DNA of 64,000 nucleotides from an uncultured Prevotella sp. GTDB lineage: Bacteria > Bacteroidota > Bacteroidia > Bacteroidales > Bacteroidaceae. The stretch spans positions 62,001-126,000 of the forward strand of contig CAMWVS010000001.1 of assembly GCA_947177775.1 (NCBI GenBank), written 5' to 3'. How positions within the stretch are numbered: the first letter of the stretch is position 1; each line of letters opens with the position of its first letter. Below, piece after piece: positions 18,397 to 27,612 of the stretch. The position numbers and the translations under genes were made by a program. The notes under the pieces are model-generated. The model was not told the origin of the DNA. It saw only the letters and a list, made by a program, of their open reading frames with translations, and ran no database searches.

Positions 18397-18867
18397 TCAA
18401 TGGTCCTTAGACGGCACAAACGTCTCGAACGTAAGGTCGTCAAAATAGATTCGTATCTCGGTAATCTTACGCTGCGGTCTGTCAATATATTTGACTTCCT
18501 CACGGATGATCTCCGGGCGCATATTCCGTCCGCTATCATGACTATGAACGTCCGTAGCCGTCGATGGGGGAGCGGAAATATCGGACGTATCAAAATCGAG
18601 CATCGGCTCCGTCATCTCGATCGGACGTTCACCGGTACCAATTGAGCCGTCTTCCGGTTCAACATACATGTTACCGGTACCGAACATGAGCCAATCAATG
18701 TTTATGTTAGGTATTTTCTTTTTTATCGCTTCCACCGTGTTCAGGGTGGGACGGGTCCGCTCGGTGAATATGCCGCTAAGTGAAGCGGGGGACATTTCGA
18801 TGAACTGGGCGAAGACCTGCTGGCTCATGTTGAGCGACTCCATTATCTGTCTGATTCTATCTTTCAT
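18397..18867 (-). CDS. XRE-family helix-turn-helix regulator
   Basis: A 156-residue DNA-binding protein. Residues 1-65 are a Cro/C1 HTH: MKDRIRQIMESLNMSQQVFA, then SPASLSGIFTERTRPTLNTV and NIDWLMFGTGNMY. The remaining 90 residues are polar with a conserved-looking C-terminus (RKITEIRIYFDDLTFETFVP). This form is widespread and single-copy-like in Bacteroidales; its regulon is not known to me. The ATG at 18867 starts the HTH directly; a TACCTTTG box at 18920-18927 (minus strand) lies about 50 bases upstream. The 22-bp palindromes just beyond its stop could be its operators, but nothing shows that. Confidence 0.85.
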   Translation of the reverse strand: MKDRIRQIMESLNMSQQVFAQFIEMSPASLSGIFTERTRPTLNTVEAIKKKIPNINIDWLMFGTGNMYVEPEDGSIGTGERPIEMTEPMLDFDTSDISAPPSTATDVHSHDSGRNMRPEIIREEVKYIDRPQRKITEIRIYFDDLTFETFVPSKDH

Positions 18868-18927
18868 AACCGTTAAGTGGTCTTTATGGGGCATTTTGCC
18901 CCGGTTTCTATTGCGTTTACAAAGGTA

Positions 18928-19582
18928 AAGCATTTTTTTGAGACTCACAACAAATGCGTATTGGATTTTATTCTGTATACTATGAATTTGTGTTTTTATA
19001 TTTGTAAATCCGCAACATGGTACCAACCATTTTACCGATTTGCATTTGCAAAACTGAATTTACACACCGGAAACAATATAAATGTTTAGTAAAGTCTTTT
19101 TGGCTAAATAACTGATATTTAGCAGGCTATTTACGAACATTTAACGGCTATCGACCCTTAAAAGGACCTTTTTTAACCAAATGCGGCCTAATATTATATA
19201 AATAGCTTTGCTTTTTACACTTAAATTATTGGCATTTAAATAATTATAGTAAATATACTGACGCTGTATGATTATTCATTCAAGGTTTTAAATCGTAATC
19301 TTTGAATTTTAATATTCACATTTTACAATTCCGTAAACACACAACACAAATGTGAATTCAATATTTTAAAGTAAATATTGACGGCCCAGCGATTTGTATT
19401 TACATTTTTATATTAACAGAATGAAATCTTAATAAAAGCTAACTCTAAATTCAAAAGAAGCCGAAAAACGAAAATGCGCCATTTTTGAAGAATTCCGAAC
19501 GACGGGCCGAAAAGTTTGAAATTCGCGAAATTTGGAGGGGGTAAAAATGAGTAAAGTCCCTGATTTCTATGGTAGTTAGGTC
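18928..19582. other. AT-rich intergenic region, no gene
   Basis: About 650 bases, very AT-rich, with no frame of protein-like composition on either strand. A TATATTTG box on the plus strand near 18998-19005 has no gene after it. No stable long hairpin was seen until the holA terminator. Confidence 0.5.
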
Positions 19583-19608
19583 AAAAAAAAGCGTTCTCAC
19601 GAACGCTC
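19583..19608 (-). terminator. intrinsic terminator after holA
   Basis: GAGCGTTC-GTGA-GAACGC on the minus strand followed by eight T residues. Confidence 0.85.
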
Positions 19609-19644
19609 AAAATAGAAAAAATCCAGCCGGAAAATGGCCGTTTT

Positions 19645-20670
19645 TCAGTGAAATATAAAGAAAATTAACTCTTTTACGAGCTCTTCAGGGGGTGTATTGG
19701 GGTTATCAAGGCCCTTGCTTTTGGCATCTATGACCCTAAATTGGGAAATTATCTGGAGAACTTTCATTCCCGTGTAATTCTGCATGCCAGTGATGTAATC
19801 CTTGGCAGCCCATGGAGAACGCAAATCGAGCCACTTCGCAAGCGCCTCCTGGCTGTTGCGTTGGGGACAATAGAACGCGATCATGAGGTTCTGAAAGTAG
19901 TTGAAAAGCATCGGGAGAAAACTGTAGAGGCTTCCGGCTTTGGGATTTTCGTTGAAATATTTCACAATCTGATTTGCCTTAAAGACATCGCGTCTGACCA
20001 CAGCGTCGCGCAGTTCAAACGAGTTGAAATCCTTGCTCACACCAATCTGCCGTTCCACTACCATAGGAGTGACGCGACGGTCGTTTTCCGGCAGCGAAAT
20101 GAGCAGCTTGTCAAGCTCCCCTATCAGCCTGTTGAGGTCGGCACCGATTGAGTCGGCAATGATCTGTTGGGACTTCGGGTCTATGCTCGCGCCATGCTGT
20201 CGGAGGTATGATTCAATGAAAGCCGGCAGGTCGCGTTCGCGCATCTTCTTGCTCTCGAAAATCACTCCAACCTTCTCCACCGTTGCGGCCAGTTTCTTCC
20301 TCCGGTCAAGCACGCCGTTCTTGTGACACATCACGAGGATGGTCGAGGCCGGCGGGTTCTTGAGGTATGCCTCCAGTGCATCCGTATTGCGGATGTTCTG
20401 CGCCTCTTTGACGATGATAACCTGATAGTCAGACATCATCGGATATCGTTTGGCGGTGTCGGCCACCTGTACGGCCGAGACATCAGAGCCATACATGACC
20501 ATCAGATTGAAGTCACGTTCTTCAGGCCGGAGCACATTTTCGGCGATATAGTCGGCTATCTTGTCAATATAATAGGGTTCCTCGCCCATCAGATAGTATA
20601 TCGGCGAAAACTTCCGGGCCTTCAAATCGGCCATTATGCCGGCGTATGTTGCAGTATTGTTGTCAGCCAT
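19645..20670 (-). CDS. holA: DNA polymerase III delta subunit
   Basis: A 341-residue clamp-loader subunit that opens the beta clamp. The N-terminal AAA-like fold without a functional Walker A is typical: FSPIYYLMGEEPYYIDKIAD, then FNLMVMYGSDVSAVQVADTA and a C-terminal helical collar with MLFNYFQNLMIAFY. Length and order fit HolA. TAACTTTG at 20706-20713 on the minus strand is the probable -7 box. It is divergent from the stand-alone HsdR_N gene across 222 bases, an arrangement I associate with Bacteroidales genomes. Confidence 0.93.
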   Translation of the reverse strand: MADNNTATYAGIMADLKARKFSPIYYLMGEEPYYIDKIADYIAENVLRPEERDFNLMVMYGSDVSAVQVADTAKRYPMMSDYQVIIVKEAQNIRNTDALEAYLKNPPASTILVMCHKNGVLDRRKKLAATVEKVGVIFESKKMRERDLPAFIESYLRQHGASIDPKSQQIIADSIGADLNRLIGELDKLLISLPENDRRVTPMVVERQIGVSKDFNSFELRDAVVRRDVFKANQIVKYFNENPKAGSLYSFLPMLFNYFQNLMIAFYCPQRNSQEALAKWLDLRSPWAAKDYITGMQNYTGMKVLQIISQFRVIDAKSKGLDNPNTPPEELVKELIFFIFH

Positions 20671-20892
20671 TTCGTTTTCAGCTAATTATTTATTACTTTT
20701 GCATGCAAAGTTAGTGAAAAGCCGAGACAATATAAAAGGAATTACGTCCTTTTTGCTGCAGCAGGAACGTCCGGACGACGGAAAACAATAAAGACACTAT
20801 AATAAAACGGCAATGACATTGCTGCAATATGCGGCTCGAACGTCATCACGAAACGGAACACATATATAATAAGGTAAAAAGACATTTGTGAC

Positions 20893-21342
20893 ATGTATCA
20901 GCTGAACCTTCCGCAATATGACATCAGAATCGGCGAACAGGCCGGTCGGCGCACCATCCTCGACGTGTTGCGCCGCAAATATGTCGCCCTGACACCCGAA
21001 GAATGGGTCCGCCAGCATTTCGTCCACTATCTCATCGGCCACAAAGGCTATCCGCAGGCATTGCTGGCCAACGAGATTGAGCTACGTTCAGGCAACAAAA
21101 GACTGCGCTGCGACAGCGTCCTTTACGACAGTTCGCTCAGGCCGCGCATGATAATCGAATATAAAGCCCCTACCGTCGCCATCCAGCAGAAGGTTTTCGA
21201 CCAGATTTCGGTCTACAACATGCTGCTCCATGTCGACTATCTCGTAGTGAGCAACGGCCTCAACCATTATTGCTGCCGAATGGACTACGCCAATCAGAAA
21301 TATGTTTTTCTACGCGACATACCGGCATATCAGGAGCTGTAA
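20893..21342 (+). CDS. stand-alone HsdR N-terminal (PD-(D/E)xK-like) domain protein
   Basis: A 149-residue protein matching only the N-terminal nuclease-like domain of type I restriction R subunits (HSDR_N type). The core is EEWVRQHFVHYLIGHKGYP, then CDSVLYDSSLRPRMIIEYKA: Asp...Glu-x-Lys fit the PD-(D/E)xK metal site. Translocase motor domains are absent and the gene is intact, with its own long terminator, so it is not a fragment. It sits divergent from holA, suggesting a housekeeping nuclease role rather than restriction; that is inference. Start at the ATG 20893. Confidence 0.85.
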   Translation: MYQLNLPQYDIRIGEQAGRRTILDVLRRKYVALTPEEWVRQHFVHYLIGHKGYPQALLANEIELRSGNKRLRCDSVLYDSSLRPRMIIEYKAPTVAIQQKVFDQISVYNMLLHVDYLVVSNGLNHYCCRMDYANQKYVFLRDIPAYQEL

Positions 21343-21345
21343 GGC

Positions 21346-21439
21346 GGCTATAAAAAAATCCGTTTCAGGCACACGGGGTAGAGACCAACTCTTGTATTTG
21401 TCCCTACCCCATGTGCCTGAAACGGATTTTTTTATAGCC
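21346..21439. terminator. very long bidirectional hairpin terminator
   Basis: Arms of about 36 bases (GGCTATAAAAAAATCCG ... CGGATTTTTTTATAGCC) pair with a single mismatch around a 20-base loop. It separates two converging genes and has T runs in both directions. Confidence 0.9.
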
Positions 21440-21467
21440 GATGGCGTTTCAGCAGCCCCTTTGCTGC

Positions 21468-22487
21468 CTATCTTTCTATAAATTCCACTCCGCTGAAATT
21501 CAACAGATACATTCCTTTCACCGGTCTGCCATCCATGGTCTCTTTCCACTTCGGCATGTTCTTGAAAATCCGGTAGCCCTCCTTTGCGAATTGGCGCATA
21601 CATTCCTTGCGTACCTCGCCCTGTTGTTCTGTGGTATATTTGGCGAGCGCAGCCGTGTTAATATGTGTCAGCTTACAGTCTGTCGCCGTAATGTCCGTTA
21701 TGCTGCCGTCGGGATTCAGGGTGTAGATCATCATTACATGTCCGGCAGCCTGCAGTTCGCTTGCCATTTCCGGATATTGAAGATGCCGGTTTATATACTT
21801 TTTCATTGCCTTGCCACCGCCCGGGAACCGCTCCAAATCGGCCTCAGACAACAGTTTGACACCTTCCGGTGCACCGTCGTTTGTACGCAACGTCTTCTTC
21901 CGGTTCGCAACAGCTTCCGGCGCAATCGTTTCGAGGGTCCGGCGCAGCTTGTTTGCCACGACCGTTCCGAGTTTCACGCGGCCATCAGGTCCGATGAGAT
22001 AGATTGTCGGAATCCAGTTGACATGATAGTCCTTGGCCACCTGCGTCTCCTTCCACGGCTTCTGTTCGCGGTGCTGCATCCATGTCATCGCACTGTCGGC
22101 CACACACTTGCGCCACGCCTCCTCTGTCTTGTCGAACGACATGCCGATGAAGACGATGCTGTCAGAAGCGAAATGGCGGTTCATCCAACGTATCTTCTTT
22201 ATATCCTTGCGGCAGTCCGGACACCACGAAGCCCAGAAATCGAGCACGACATACTTGCCACGCAGCGAGCTGAGCGACATTCCGTCATAGTCCGCACCGG
22301 CGTTTGCAACAACAAAATCAGGGGCTTCCACACCGGGACGGAGCAAATCCGCAGCATATTTCTCGTCGGCGTCGCCCTGTGCCTTTACACTGAGGAGCGA
22401 AACAAACAACAGCACAACAGCCAACAGCCGTCTGTCCACCACCCAGAACCGAGCCAGACGGTCTGCAAAATTCTTCTTCGTTCTCAT
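21468..22487 (-). CDS. thioredoxin-TonB C-terminal domain fusion, exported
   Basis: A 339-residue protein with an N-terminal signal-anchor (residues about 15-37, LLAVVLLFVSLLSVKAQ). Residues 50-185 are a TlpA/ResA-type thioredoxin domain with the active site WCPDC (Cys89, Cys92) and the cis-proline segment WIPTIYLIGPDG. Residues about 220-335 match the C-terminal domain of TonB energy transducers: FPGGGKAMKKYINRHLQYPE, HVMMIYTLNPDGSITDI, MPKW and GRPVKGMYLLNFSGVEF. Both halves appear intact. The fusion suggests a periplasmic thiol reductase held near outer-membrane TonB-dependent receptors. The ATG at 22487 is chosen over a GTG three codons upstream. Confidence 0.88.
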   Translation of the reverse strand: MRTKKNFADRLARFWVVDRRLLAVVLLFVSLLSVKAQGDADEKYAADLLRPGVEAPDFVVANAGADYDGMSLSSLRGKYVVLDFWASWCPDCRKDIKKIRWMNRHFASDSIVFIGMSFDKTEEAWRKCVADSAMTWMQHREQKPWKETQVAKDYHVNWIPTIYLIGPDGRVKLGTVVANKLRRTLETIAPEAVANRKKTLRTNDGAPEGVKLLSEADLERFPGGGKAMKKYINRHLQYPEMASELQAAGHVMMIYTLNPDGSITDITATDCKLTHINTAALAKYTTEQQGEVRKECMRQFAKEGYRIFKNMPKWKETMDGRPVKGMYLLNFSGVEFIER

Positions 22488-22884
22488 TTTTATCACTTTA
22501 TGTTTAAAAACTAAATAAATCTGTTATATTCTGCGCAAATATACTTAAAAAAATCCGTTTTACCCCCCCCCGATTACTAAAAAAGTATAAAAGCCATTCG
22601 CTCCCTTTCATTCGCTCCCATTCATTTGTTCCCATTCATTCGACTCTTTCAACTCTACCATCACCACGCACATCCTTGTCATTATTGGAAGCAATGTAAC
22701 AAATTCGCTTGAAAGTCTTCTCCGATTGTCGCTTTATAAGAATATAAGACCATATTCCAACAACACCATCTCAAATTCCGGTGTTAAAATCAGATTAAAT
22801 CATGGTTATTTCGGACACACGAAGTTAATCTGTGTTGCAATAATAAAAGATAAACCATTTTTGATAATCATTATCCTTGAATAT
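22488..22884. other. intergenic, repeats but no gene
   Basis: Contains a run of nine C (about 22562-22571) and a degenerate repeat of 12-14 bases (TTCATTCGCTCCC, ATTCATTTGTTCCC, ATTCATTCGACTC) at about 22604-22645. No coding frame is convincing. Confidence 0.5.
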
Positions 22885-22915
22885 TTTGCGGGGAACGTCC
22901 GCACCGCTATCTTTG
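22885..22915 (+). promoter_or_regulatory. promoter of a candidate non-coding transcript
   Basis: TTTG at 22885-22888 and TATCTTTG at 22908-22915, 23 bases apart, an excellent match to the Bacteroidota promoter. Confidence 0.75.
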
Positions 22916-22920
22916 CAACA

Positions 22921-23133
22921 TGTTCACCGGAAAACCACGGGAACAGGACAAGGACATGATTAAGTAGTAATGATATATAATGGTAGTAATGTGATAGTAA
23001 GGGATTTGATAGTAAGGTAATTGGGTTGTAGTCAGTAGGATAACGAAAGCCGGAGCGACGCTCCCGACATCCGAAACGAATCGTGATAAGATTTGATTCG
23101 GATGTCCGGAAAGTCGCTCCGGCCTTATTTTTG
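22921..23133 (+). ncRNA. candidate non-coding RNA of about 210 nt
   Basis: Transcript predicted from the promoter at 22885-22915 to the terminator at 23049-23133. The only frame is a 14-codon mini-ORF at its start. The middle is rich in TAGTAA-like steps (GTAGTAATG, GATAGTAAGG, GTAGTCAGTAGG). It ends in a long hairpin: outer stem GCCGGAGCGAC/GTCGCTCCGGC, inner stem GACATCCGAA/TTCGGATGTC, then CTTATTTTTG. It runs towards the end of glnN on the other strand. The leader of the small secreted-protein gene (8344-8437) has similar TAGTCAGTAGTAG wording, so this may be an orphaned leader of a lost gene rather than a functional RNA. Confidence 0.5.
23049..23133 (+). terminator. two-tier hairpin terminator
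   Basis: Outer 11-base and inner 10-base perfect stems followed by a T run on the plus strand only. It may also serve glnN weakly. Confidence 0.75.
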
Positions 23134-23162
23134 CCCCTGACGAAAATGGCCTGACGGGCGGA

Positions 23163-25355
23163 TTATCTTATGAACAGCAGTTCGCGATACTTCGGCAGCG
23201 TCCATAGGCCGTCCTCGACAATCATTTCCAGACTGTCAATCTCCTCCCGGATGGCCTCCATCTTCGGTTCAACCGTGTCGTGGTAGGCGATGGCACGCTC
23301 GTGGATGCACTCAATGCGGTTTGCCACGCGGCGAGCCTCGGTCAGCTCCTCTACAAGACGCTCTATGGCCTCAGTGCTCTCGGCAATCTGCTCAATGAGC
23401 TTCATATTGCGGGCAGAGAGCCGTTCGGCCTTCTCGGCGGAGAACACGGCCTTCATACTCTGCACGTTGCGGATGAGCGTGCTCTGATAGTGGGTTGCCA
23501 CGGGGATGATGTGGTTCATCGACATGTCGCTTATGACGCGTCCTTCTATCTGAACTTTTTTCACGTATGTCTCCCACTTCACTTCGTTGCGGGCCTCCAG
23601 CTCCTTGCGCGACATTACACCAGTACGTTCAAACATCTCTATGCTCTTCGAGTCGAGGTATCTCTCGAAAACTATCGGACAGCTCCGCTCCGTGTCCAGT
23701 CCGCGGCGGCGGGCCTCATCCACCCACTCCTCGCTATATCCGTTGCCGTCGAAACGTATTGGTTTGCAAGCCTTTATATCCTCCCGCAATACATCGAGAA
23801 TAGCACTTATCTTGCTTTCGCCCTGCTCCATGAGGGCATCTACGCGTGCCTTGAAGTTGACAAGGGCTTCGGCCACAGCCGAGTTCAGGGCGATCATCGC
23901 CGACGCGCAGTTGGCCTCCGAACCGATTGCGCGGAACTCAAAGCGGTTGCCGGTGAAGGCGAAGGGGCTGGTGCGGTTGCGGTCGGTGTTGTCGATGATG
24001 AGCTGGGGAATCTGCGGGATGTCAAGCTCCATGCCCTGCTTGGCCTTCAGATTGAACAACTCGTCCTTATCGGAAGTCTCGATATGATCGAGCAATTCGT
24101 TAAGTTGCTTGCCGAGGAACGACGATATGATGGCCGGCGGGGCTTCATGGCCTCCCAGACGGTGGGCGTTTGTGGCGCTCATGATGCTCGCCTTCAGGAG
24201 TCCGTTATGCTTGTGGACGGCCACGAGGGTCTCGACGATGAACGTCACGAAGCGAAGATTCTCCTCCGGTGTCTTGCCGGGGGCGTGGAGCAGCACACCG
24301 TTGTCTGCACATAGACTCCAGTTGTTGTGCTTGCCGGAGCCGTTGATACCGTCAAACGGCTTCTCATGAAGCAGTACGCGGAAACCGTGATTGCGGGCCA
24401 CGCGCTTCATGAGCGACATCAGTAGCATGTTGTGGTCGACGGCAAGGTTGCATTCTTCGTATATCGGAGCCAGCTCAAACTGATTTGGCGCAACCTCATT
24501 ATGGCGCGTCTTGCATGGTATTGCCAGTTCGAGCGAGCGTATTTCGAGGTCTTTCATGAAGGCCTGGACGCGGTCGGGAATTGTTCCGAAATAGTGGTCG
24601 TCCATCTGCTGGTTCTTCGCACTCTCATGGCCCATCAGTGTGCGGCCGGTGAGCATAAGGTCGGGACGGGCAGAATAGAGTCCTTCGTCAACAAGGAAAT
24701 ATTCCTGTTCCCAACCGAGATTACACTTGACCTTGGTCACTTCGGGATAGAAATAGCGGCAGACGTCGGTTGCGGCGCGGTCCACGGCATGCAGCGCGCG
24801 CAGCAACGGGGCTTTATAGTCGAGCGCCTCGCCGGTATAGGAAATGAATATCGTCGGGATACAAAGCGTGTCGTCGATAATGAATACAGGCGACGTGGGG
24901 TCCCATGCGGAATATCCGCGTGCCTCGAACGTGTTTCGTATACCGCCGTTGGGGAACGACGAGGCGTCCGGTTCCTGCTGGACGAGGAGCTTGCCGCTGA
25001 AGTTCTCCACCATGCCGCCCTTGCCGTCATGCTCAACGAAAGCGTCGTGTTTCTCGGCCGTACCTTCCGTCAGCGGCTGAAACCAGTGGGTATAGTGGGT
25101 CACACCCATCTCCATGGCCCACTGCTTCATGCCCGCAGCCACGGCGTCGGCAATGGAACGGTCGAGCCGTGTGCCGTTGTCAATGACGTCTATGAGCTTG
25201 GCATAGACATCTGCCGGCAGATACTTGTACATCTTCTGACGTGTGAAGACGTATTTGGCGAAATACTCCGACGGCCTTTCGGCGGGAGCCTTCACCTCGA
25301 CAGCCTGCTTCTTGAAGGCTTCTTCTACTACCTGAAATCTTAAGTTTGAAGACAT
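23163..25355 (-). CDS. glnN: type III glutamine synthetase
   Basis: A 730-residue enzyme forming glutamine from glutamate and ammonia with ATP. Length about 730 and motifs are those of GSIII, the form typical of Bacteroidota: RPSEYFAKYVFTRQKMYKYL, NLGWEQEYFLVD, ATP/metal-site segments APNQFELAPIYEECN and HEKPFDGINGSGKHNNWS, then FAFTGNRFEFRAIGSEANC. The ATG at 25355 (MSSNLRFQ) is preferred to one two codons upstream. No promoter box is obvious in the 198-base gap upstream. It acts in the cytoplasm in nitrogen assimilation. Confidence 0.95.
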   Translation of the reverse strand: MSSNLRFQVVEEAFKKQAVEVKAPAERPSEYFAKYVFTRQKMYKYLPADVYAKLIDVIDNGTRLDRSIADAVAAGMKQWAMEMGVTHYTHWFQPLTEGTAEKHDAFVEHDGKGGMVENFSGKLLVQQEPDASSFPNGGIRNTFEARGYSAWDPTSPVFIIDDTLCIPTIFISYTGEALDYKAPLLRALHAVDRAATDVCRYFYPEVTKVKCNLGWEQEYFLVDEGLYSARPDLMLTGRTLMGHESAKNQQMDDHYFGTIPDRVQAFMKDLEIRSLELAIPCKTRHNEVAPNQFELAPIYEECNLAVDHNMLLMSLMKRVARNHGFRVLLHEKPFDGINGSGKHNNWSLCADNGVLLHAPGKTPEENLRFVTFIVETLVAVHKHNGLLKASIMSATNAHRLGGHEAPPAIISSFLGKQLNELLDHIETSDKDELFNLKAKQGMELDIPQIPQLIIDNTDRNRTSPFAFTGNRFEFRAIGSEANCASAMIALNSAVAEALVNFKARVDALMEQGESKISAILDVLREDIKACKPIRFDGNGYSEEWVDEARRRGLDTERSCPIVFERYLDSKSIEMFERTGVMSRKELEARNEVKWETYVKKVQIEGRVISDMSMNHIIPVATHYQSTLIRNVQSMKAVFSAEKAERLSARNMKLIEQIAESTEAIERLVEELTEARRVANRIECIHERAIAYHDTVEPKMEAIREEIDSLEMIVEDGLWTLPKYRELLFIR

Positions 25356-25559
25356 TATCATATTTCTTTTTGGTTGTCCTATTTAAGTGAAGAATGAAGA
25401 GTGATGAGTGAAGAGTTCTGATTTGTTTTTAGCTATGAGTCTTATGCTGACAGTAGGATGATCCGATTTTGTTCATTCCAAATAAAGCTAATCAGAACTT
25501 TTCGCTCTGACCAAGTATCGTGGGAACGGCGGTTGCATGTTCTCCATTCTTTTATTTTC

Positions 25560-26435
25560 TCAGTCAATGAATCTCTTCGTTATCCCGCCATATTCCTCAA
25601 TCCGGCGGTCGCGCAGGAAGGGCCACCAGCGTCTCACCTGCTCGCTGTGTTTCATGTCGATGTCAACGATGATGCTCTCTTCCTCGTCCGTGGAAGCCTC
25701 ATAGAGTATCTCTCCCTGAGGTCCGGCGACGAACGATGTGCCCCAGAACGTGATGCCGCGCGTCTGTCCCGACGGATCCGGCTCATGGCCTACGCGGTTG
25801 ACTGCCACCACCGTTAGCCCGTTGGCAACGGCATGACCGCGCTGAACGGTCTGCCATGCACCGCGCTGACGCTGCTGTTCCTCTGGAGCGTCGCTGCTTT
25901 CATAGCCTATAGCCGTGGGATAGATAAGAATCTCTGCGCCCTGAAGAGCCATCAGGCGGGCGGCCTCCGGATACCACTGATCCCAGCAGACCATCACGCC
26001 GAGACGGCCAACGCTCGTATCAATCGGACGGAAACCGAGATCGCCGGGCGTGAAATAGAACTTCTCGTAGTATGCCGGATCGTCCGGGATGTGCATCTTC
26101 CGGTACTTGCCGGCTATGGTTCCGTCACGCTCAATCACGACTGCCGTGTTGTGATAGAGACCCGGCGCACGGCGCTCGAACAGTGACGTAACGATGACAA
26201 CACCGTATTCGCGGGCCAGTTCGCCGAACATATTTGTTGAAGGGCCGGGAATAGGCTCGGCCAGTTCGAAATTGTCAACGCTCTCCACCTGGCAGAAGTA
26301 AAGCGAGTTATGAAGTTCCTGAAGAACAATCAACTCTGCTCCGCGCTTCGCCAGGTCGGCCACGCCTTCAGCCAGACGCAGGATGTTGTCGCGCGTATCG
26401 GCCGTGTTATGCTGTTGAAGAAATCCTATTTTCAT
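25560..26435 (-). CDS. aguB: N-carbamoylputrescine amidase
   Basis: A 291-residue nitrilase-superfamily hydrolase. The Glu-Lys-Cys triad is seen in LIVLQELHN, GKYRKMHIP and MVCWDQWYPEAARLM. The sequence matches the plant/bacterial N-carbamoylputrescine amidase branch, producing putrescine, CO2 and ammonia. It lies downstream of the agmatine deiminase gene on the same strand (79-base gap), completing the two-step agmatine-to-putrescine route. Length is standard and the ATG at 26435 unambiguous. Confidence 0.94.
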   Translation of the reverse strand: MKIGFLQQHNTADTRDNILRLAEGVADLAKRGAELIVLQELHNSLYFCQVESVDNFELAEPIPGPSTNMFGELAREYGVVIVTSLFERRAPGLYHNTAVVIERDGTIAGKYRKMHIPDDPAYYEKFYFTPGDLGFRPIDTSVGRLGVMVCWDQWYPEAARLMALQGAEILIYPTAIGYESSDAPEEQQRQRGAWQTVQRGHAVANGLTVVAVNRVGHEPDPSGQTRGITFWGTSFVAGPQGEILYEASTDEEESIIVDIDMKHSEQVRRWWPFLRDRRIEEYGGITKRFID

Positions 26436-26514
26436 GTCTTAAACGAATTTTTATATTAATGAAAGTCCCTCCTTTCCTCCCCTACCGGAAGGAGAAGGGA
26501 CGGCGAACGTGCTT

Positions 26515-27612
26515 TCAGATGAAATTCTTTTCCGTCTCCTCTCCATCCCGCAGGGCAGGAAGGGAGGGATATTGCATTGTGCAGCAATGAAGCGAACCGT
26601 GCTGCCGGATGACGCTCCGGCAGTCAATGCCAACCGTCTCGCGGTCCGGAAATGCCTCGGCTATGATGCGGAGAGCCTCACTGTCGGCGTCCGGCTGGGC
26701 GTATGTGGGGCAGAGCACGGCACCGTTGACGACGAGGAAGTTGGCGTATGTGGCCGGCAACCGTTCACCGTCGTCGTCATATATCGGTGAGGGCGACGGC
26801 AACCTGAGCAGGCGGAAAGGCCGTCCGTCGGACGTACGCAGTGTCCGCAGCTGTTCTTCCATGCGCCGCAATTCGTCATATTGCTCGTCCTCGGGGTCGT
26901 CACAGCCTACATATAACAATGTGTCGCCGGGCGCCACACGCACCAGCGTGTCTATATGACCGTCCGTATCGTCGCCCGTCAGATTGCCATGGTCTATCCA
27001 GACGATGCGTCGGGCGTGCAGACGGCGTTTCAGTTCCACCTCTATCTCAGCCTGGGTCATCGGCTGATTTCGGTTTGGAGCCATGAGACAGCCCGTCGTC
27101 GTGAACACCGTGCCGCAGCCGTCGCTCTCAATCGAACCTCCTTCAAGCACGAAATCAAGATGGTTCTCATACTCTCCCGCAACGATTCCGGCTTCATGCA
27201 GCCGTCCGTTTATGGCGTTGTCGAGCGCAGCCTCAAACTTCCGGCCCCATCCGTTGAAGCAGAAGTCAAGCAGCCGGAGGCCTCTACGGTCGTCGGTAAG
27301 CGTGATAAAGCCGTGGTCACGCGCCCAGGTGTCATCCGTAGGACACGCCAGCGTCGTGATGCGGCCCATCATCTCCTCTGTAGCACCGCCACGCCTGATT
27401 TGCTCCAACGCCTCTTCTGGCGCCGGGGCAACAATCAGCAGCCTCTGGCGGCGGGCTATTTCAATAGCCATTTCTACATAAGTCCGGGTTATTTCGGCCA
27501 ATATGGGCTGCCAATCGGTAGCCTCATGCGGCCATGTCAGTTGCACCGCGTTCTGTGGTTCCCACTCGGCGGGCATTCTCAGTCTGTCGTTCGTGATATT
27601 GCTGTCAGTCAT
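26515..27612 (-). CDS. aguA: agmatine deiminase
   Basis: A 365-residue enzyme of the PAD-like guanidine-modifying superfamily. Landmarks: RMPAEWEPQNAVQLTWPHE at the N-terminus, WARDHGFIT, VLEGGSIESDGCGT, DHGNLTGDDTDGHIDT and the C-terminal nucleophile region HGSLHCCTMQYP. It hydrolyses agmatine to N-carbamoylputrescine. A TAACTTTG -7 box at 27645-27652 (minus strand) lies 33 bases upstream of the ATG, inside the first copy of a duplicated 220-base intergenic block. First gene of the aguA-aguB operon. Confidence 0.95.
   Translation of the reverse strand: MTDSNITNDRLRMPAEWEPQNAVQLTWPHEATDWQPILAEITRTYVEMAIEIARRQRLLIVAPAPEEALEQIRRGGATEEMMGRITTLACPTDDTWARDHGFITLTDDRRGLRLLDFCFNGWGRKFEAALDNAINGRLHEAGIVAGEYENHLDFVLEGGSIESDGCGTVFTTTGCLMAPNRNQPMTQAEIEVELKRRLHARRIVWIDHGNLTGDDTDGHIDTLVRVAPGDTLLYVGCDDPEDEQYDELRRMEEQLRTLRTSDGRPFRLLRLPSPSPIYDDDGERLPATYANFLVVNGAVLCPTYAQPDADSEALRIIAEAFPDRETVGIDCRSVIRQHGSLHCCTMQYPSLPALRDGEETEKNFI

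Noticed and set aside
22921..23133. 6S RNA
   Set aside because: The transcript ends do not pair with each other and there is no central bubble of the 6S kind that I can draw.
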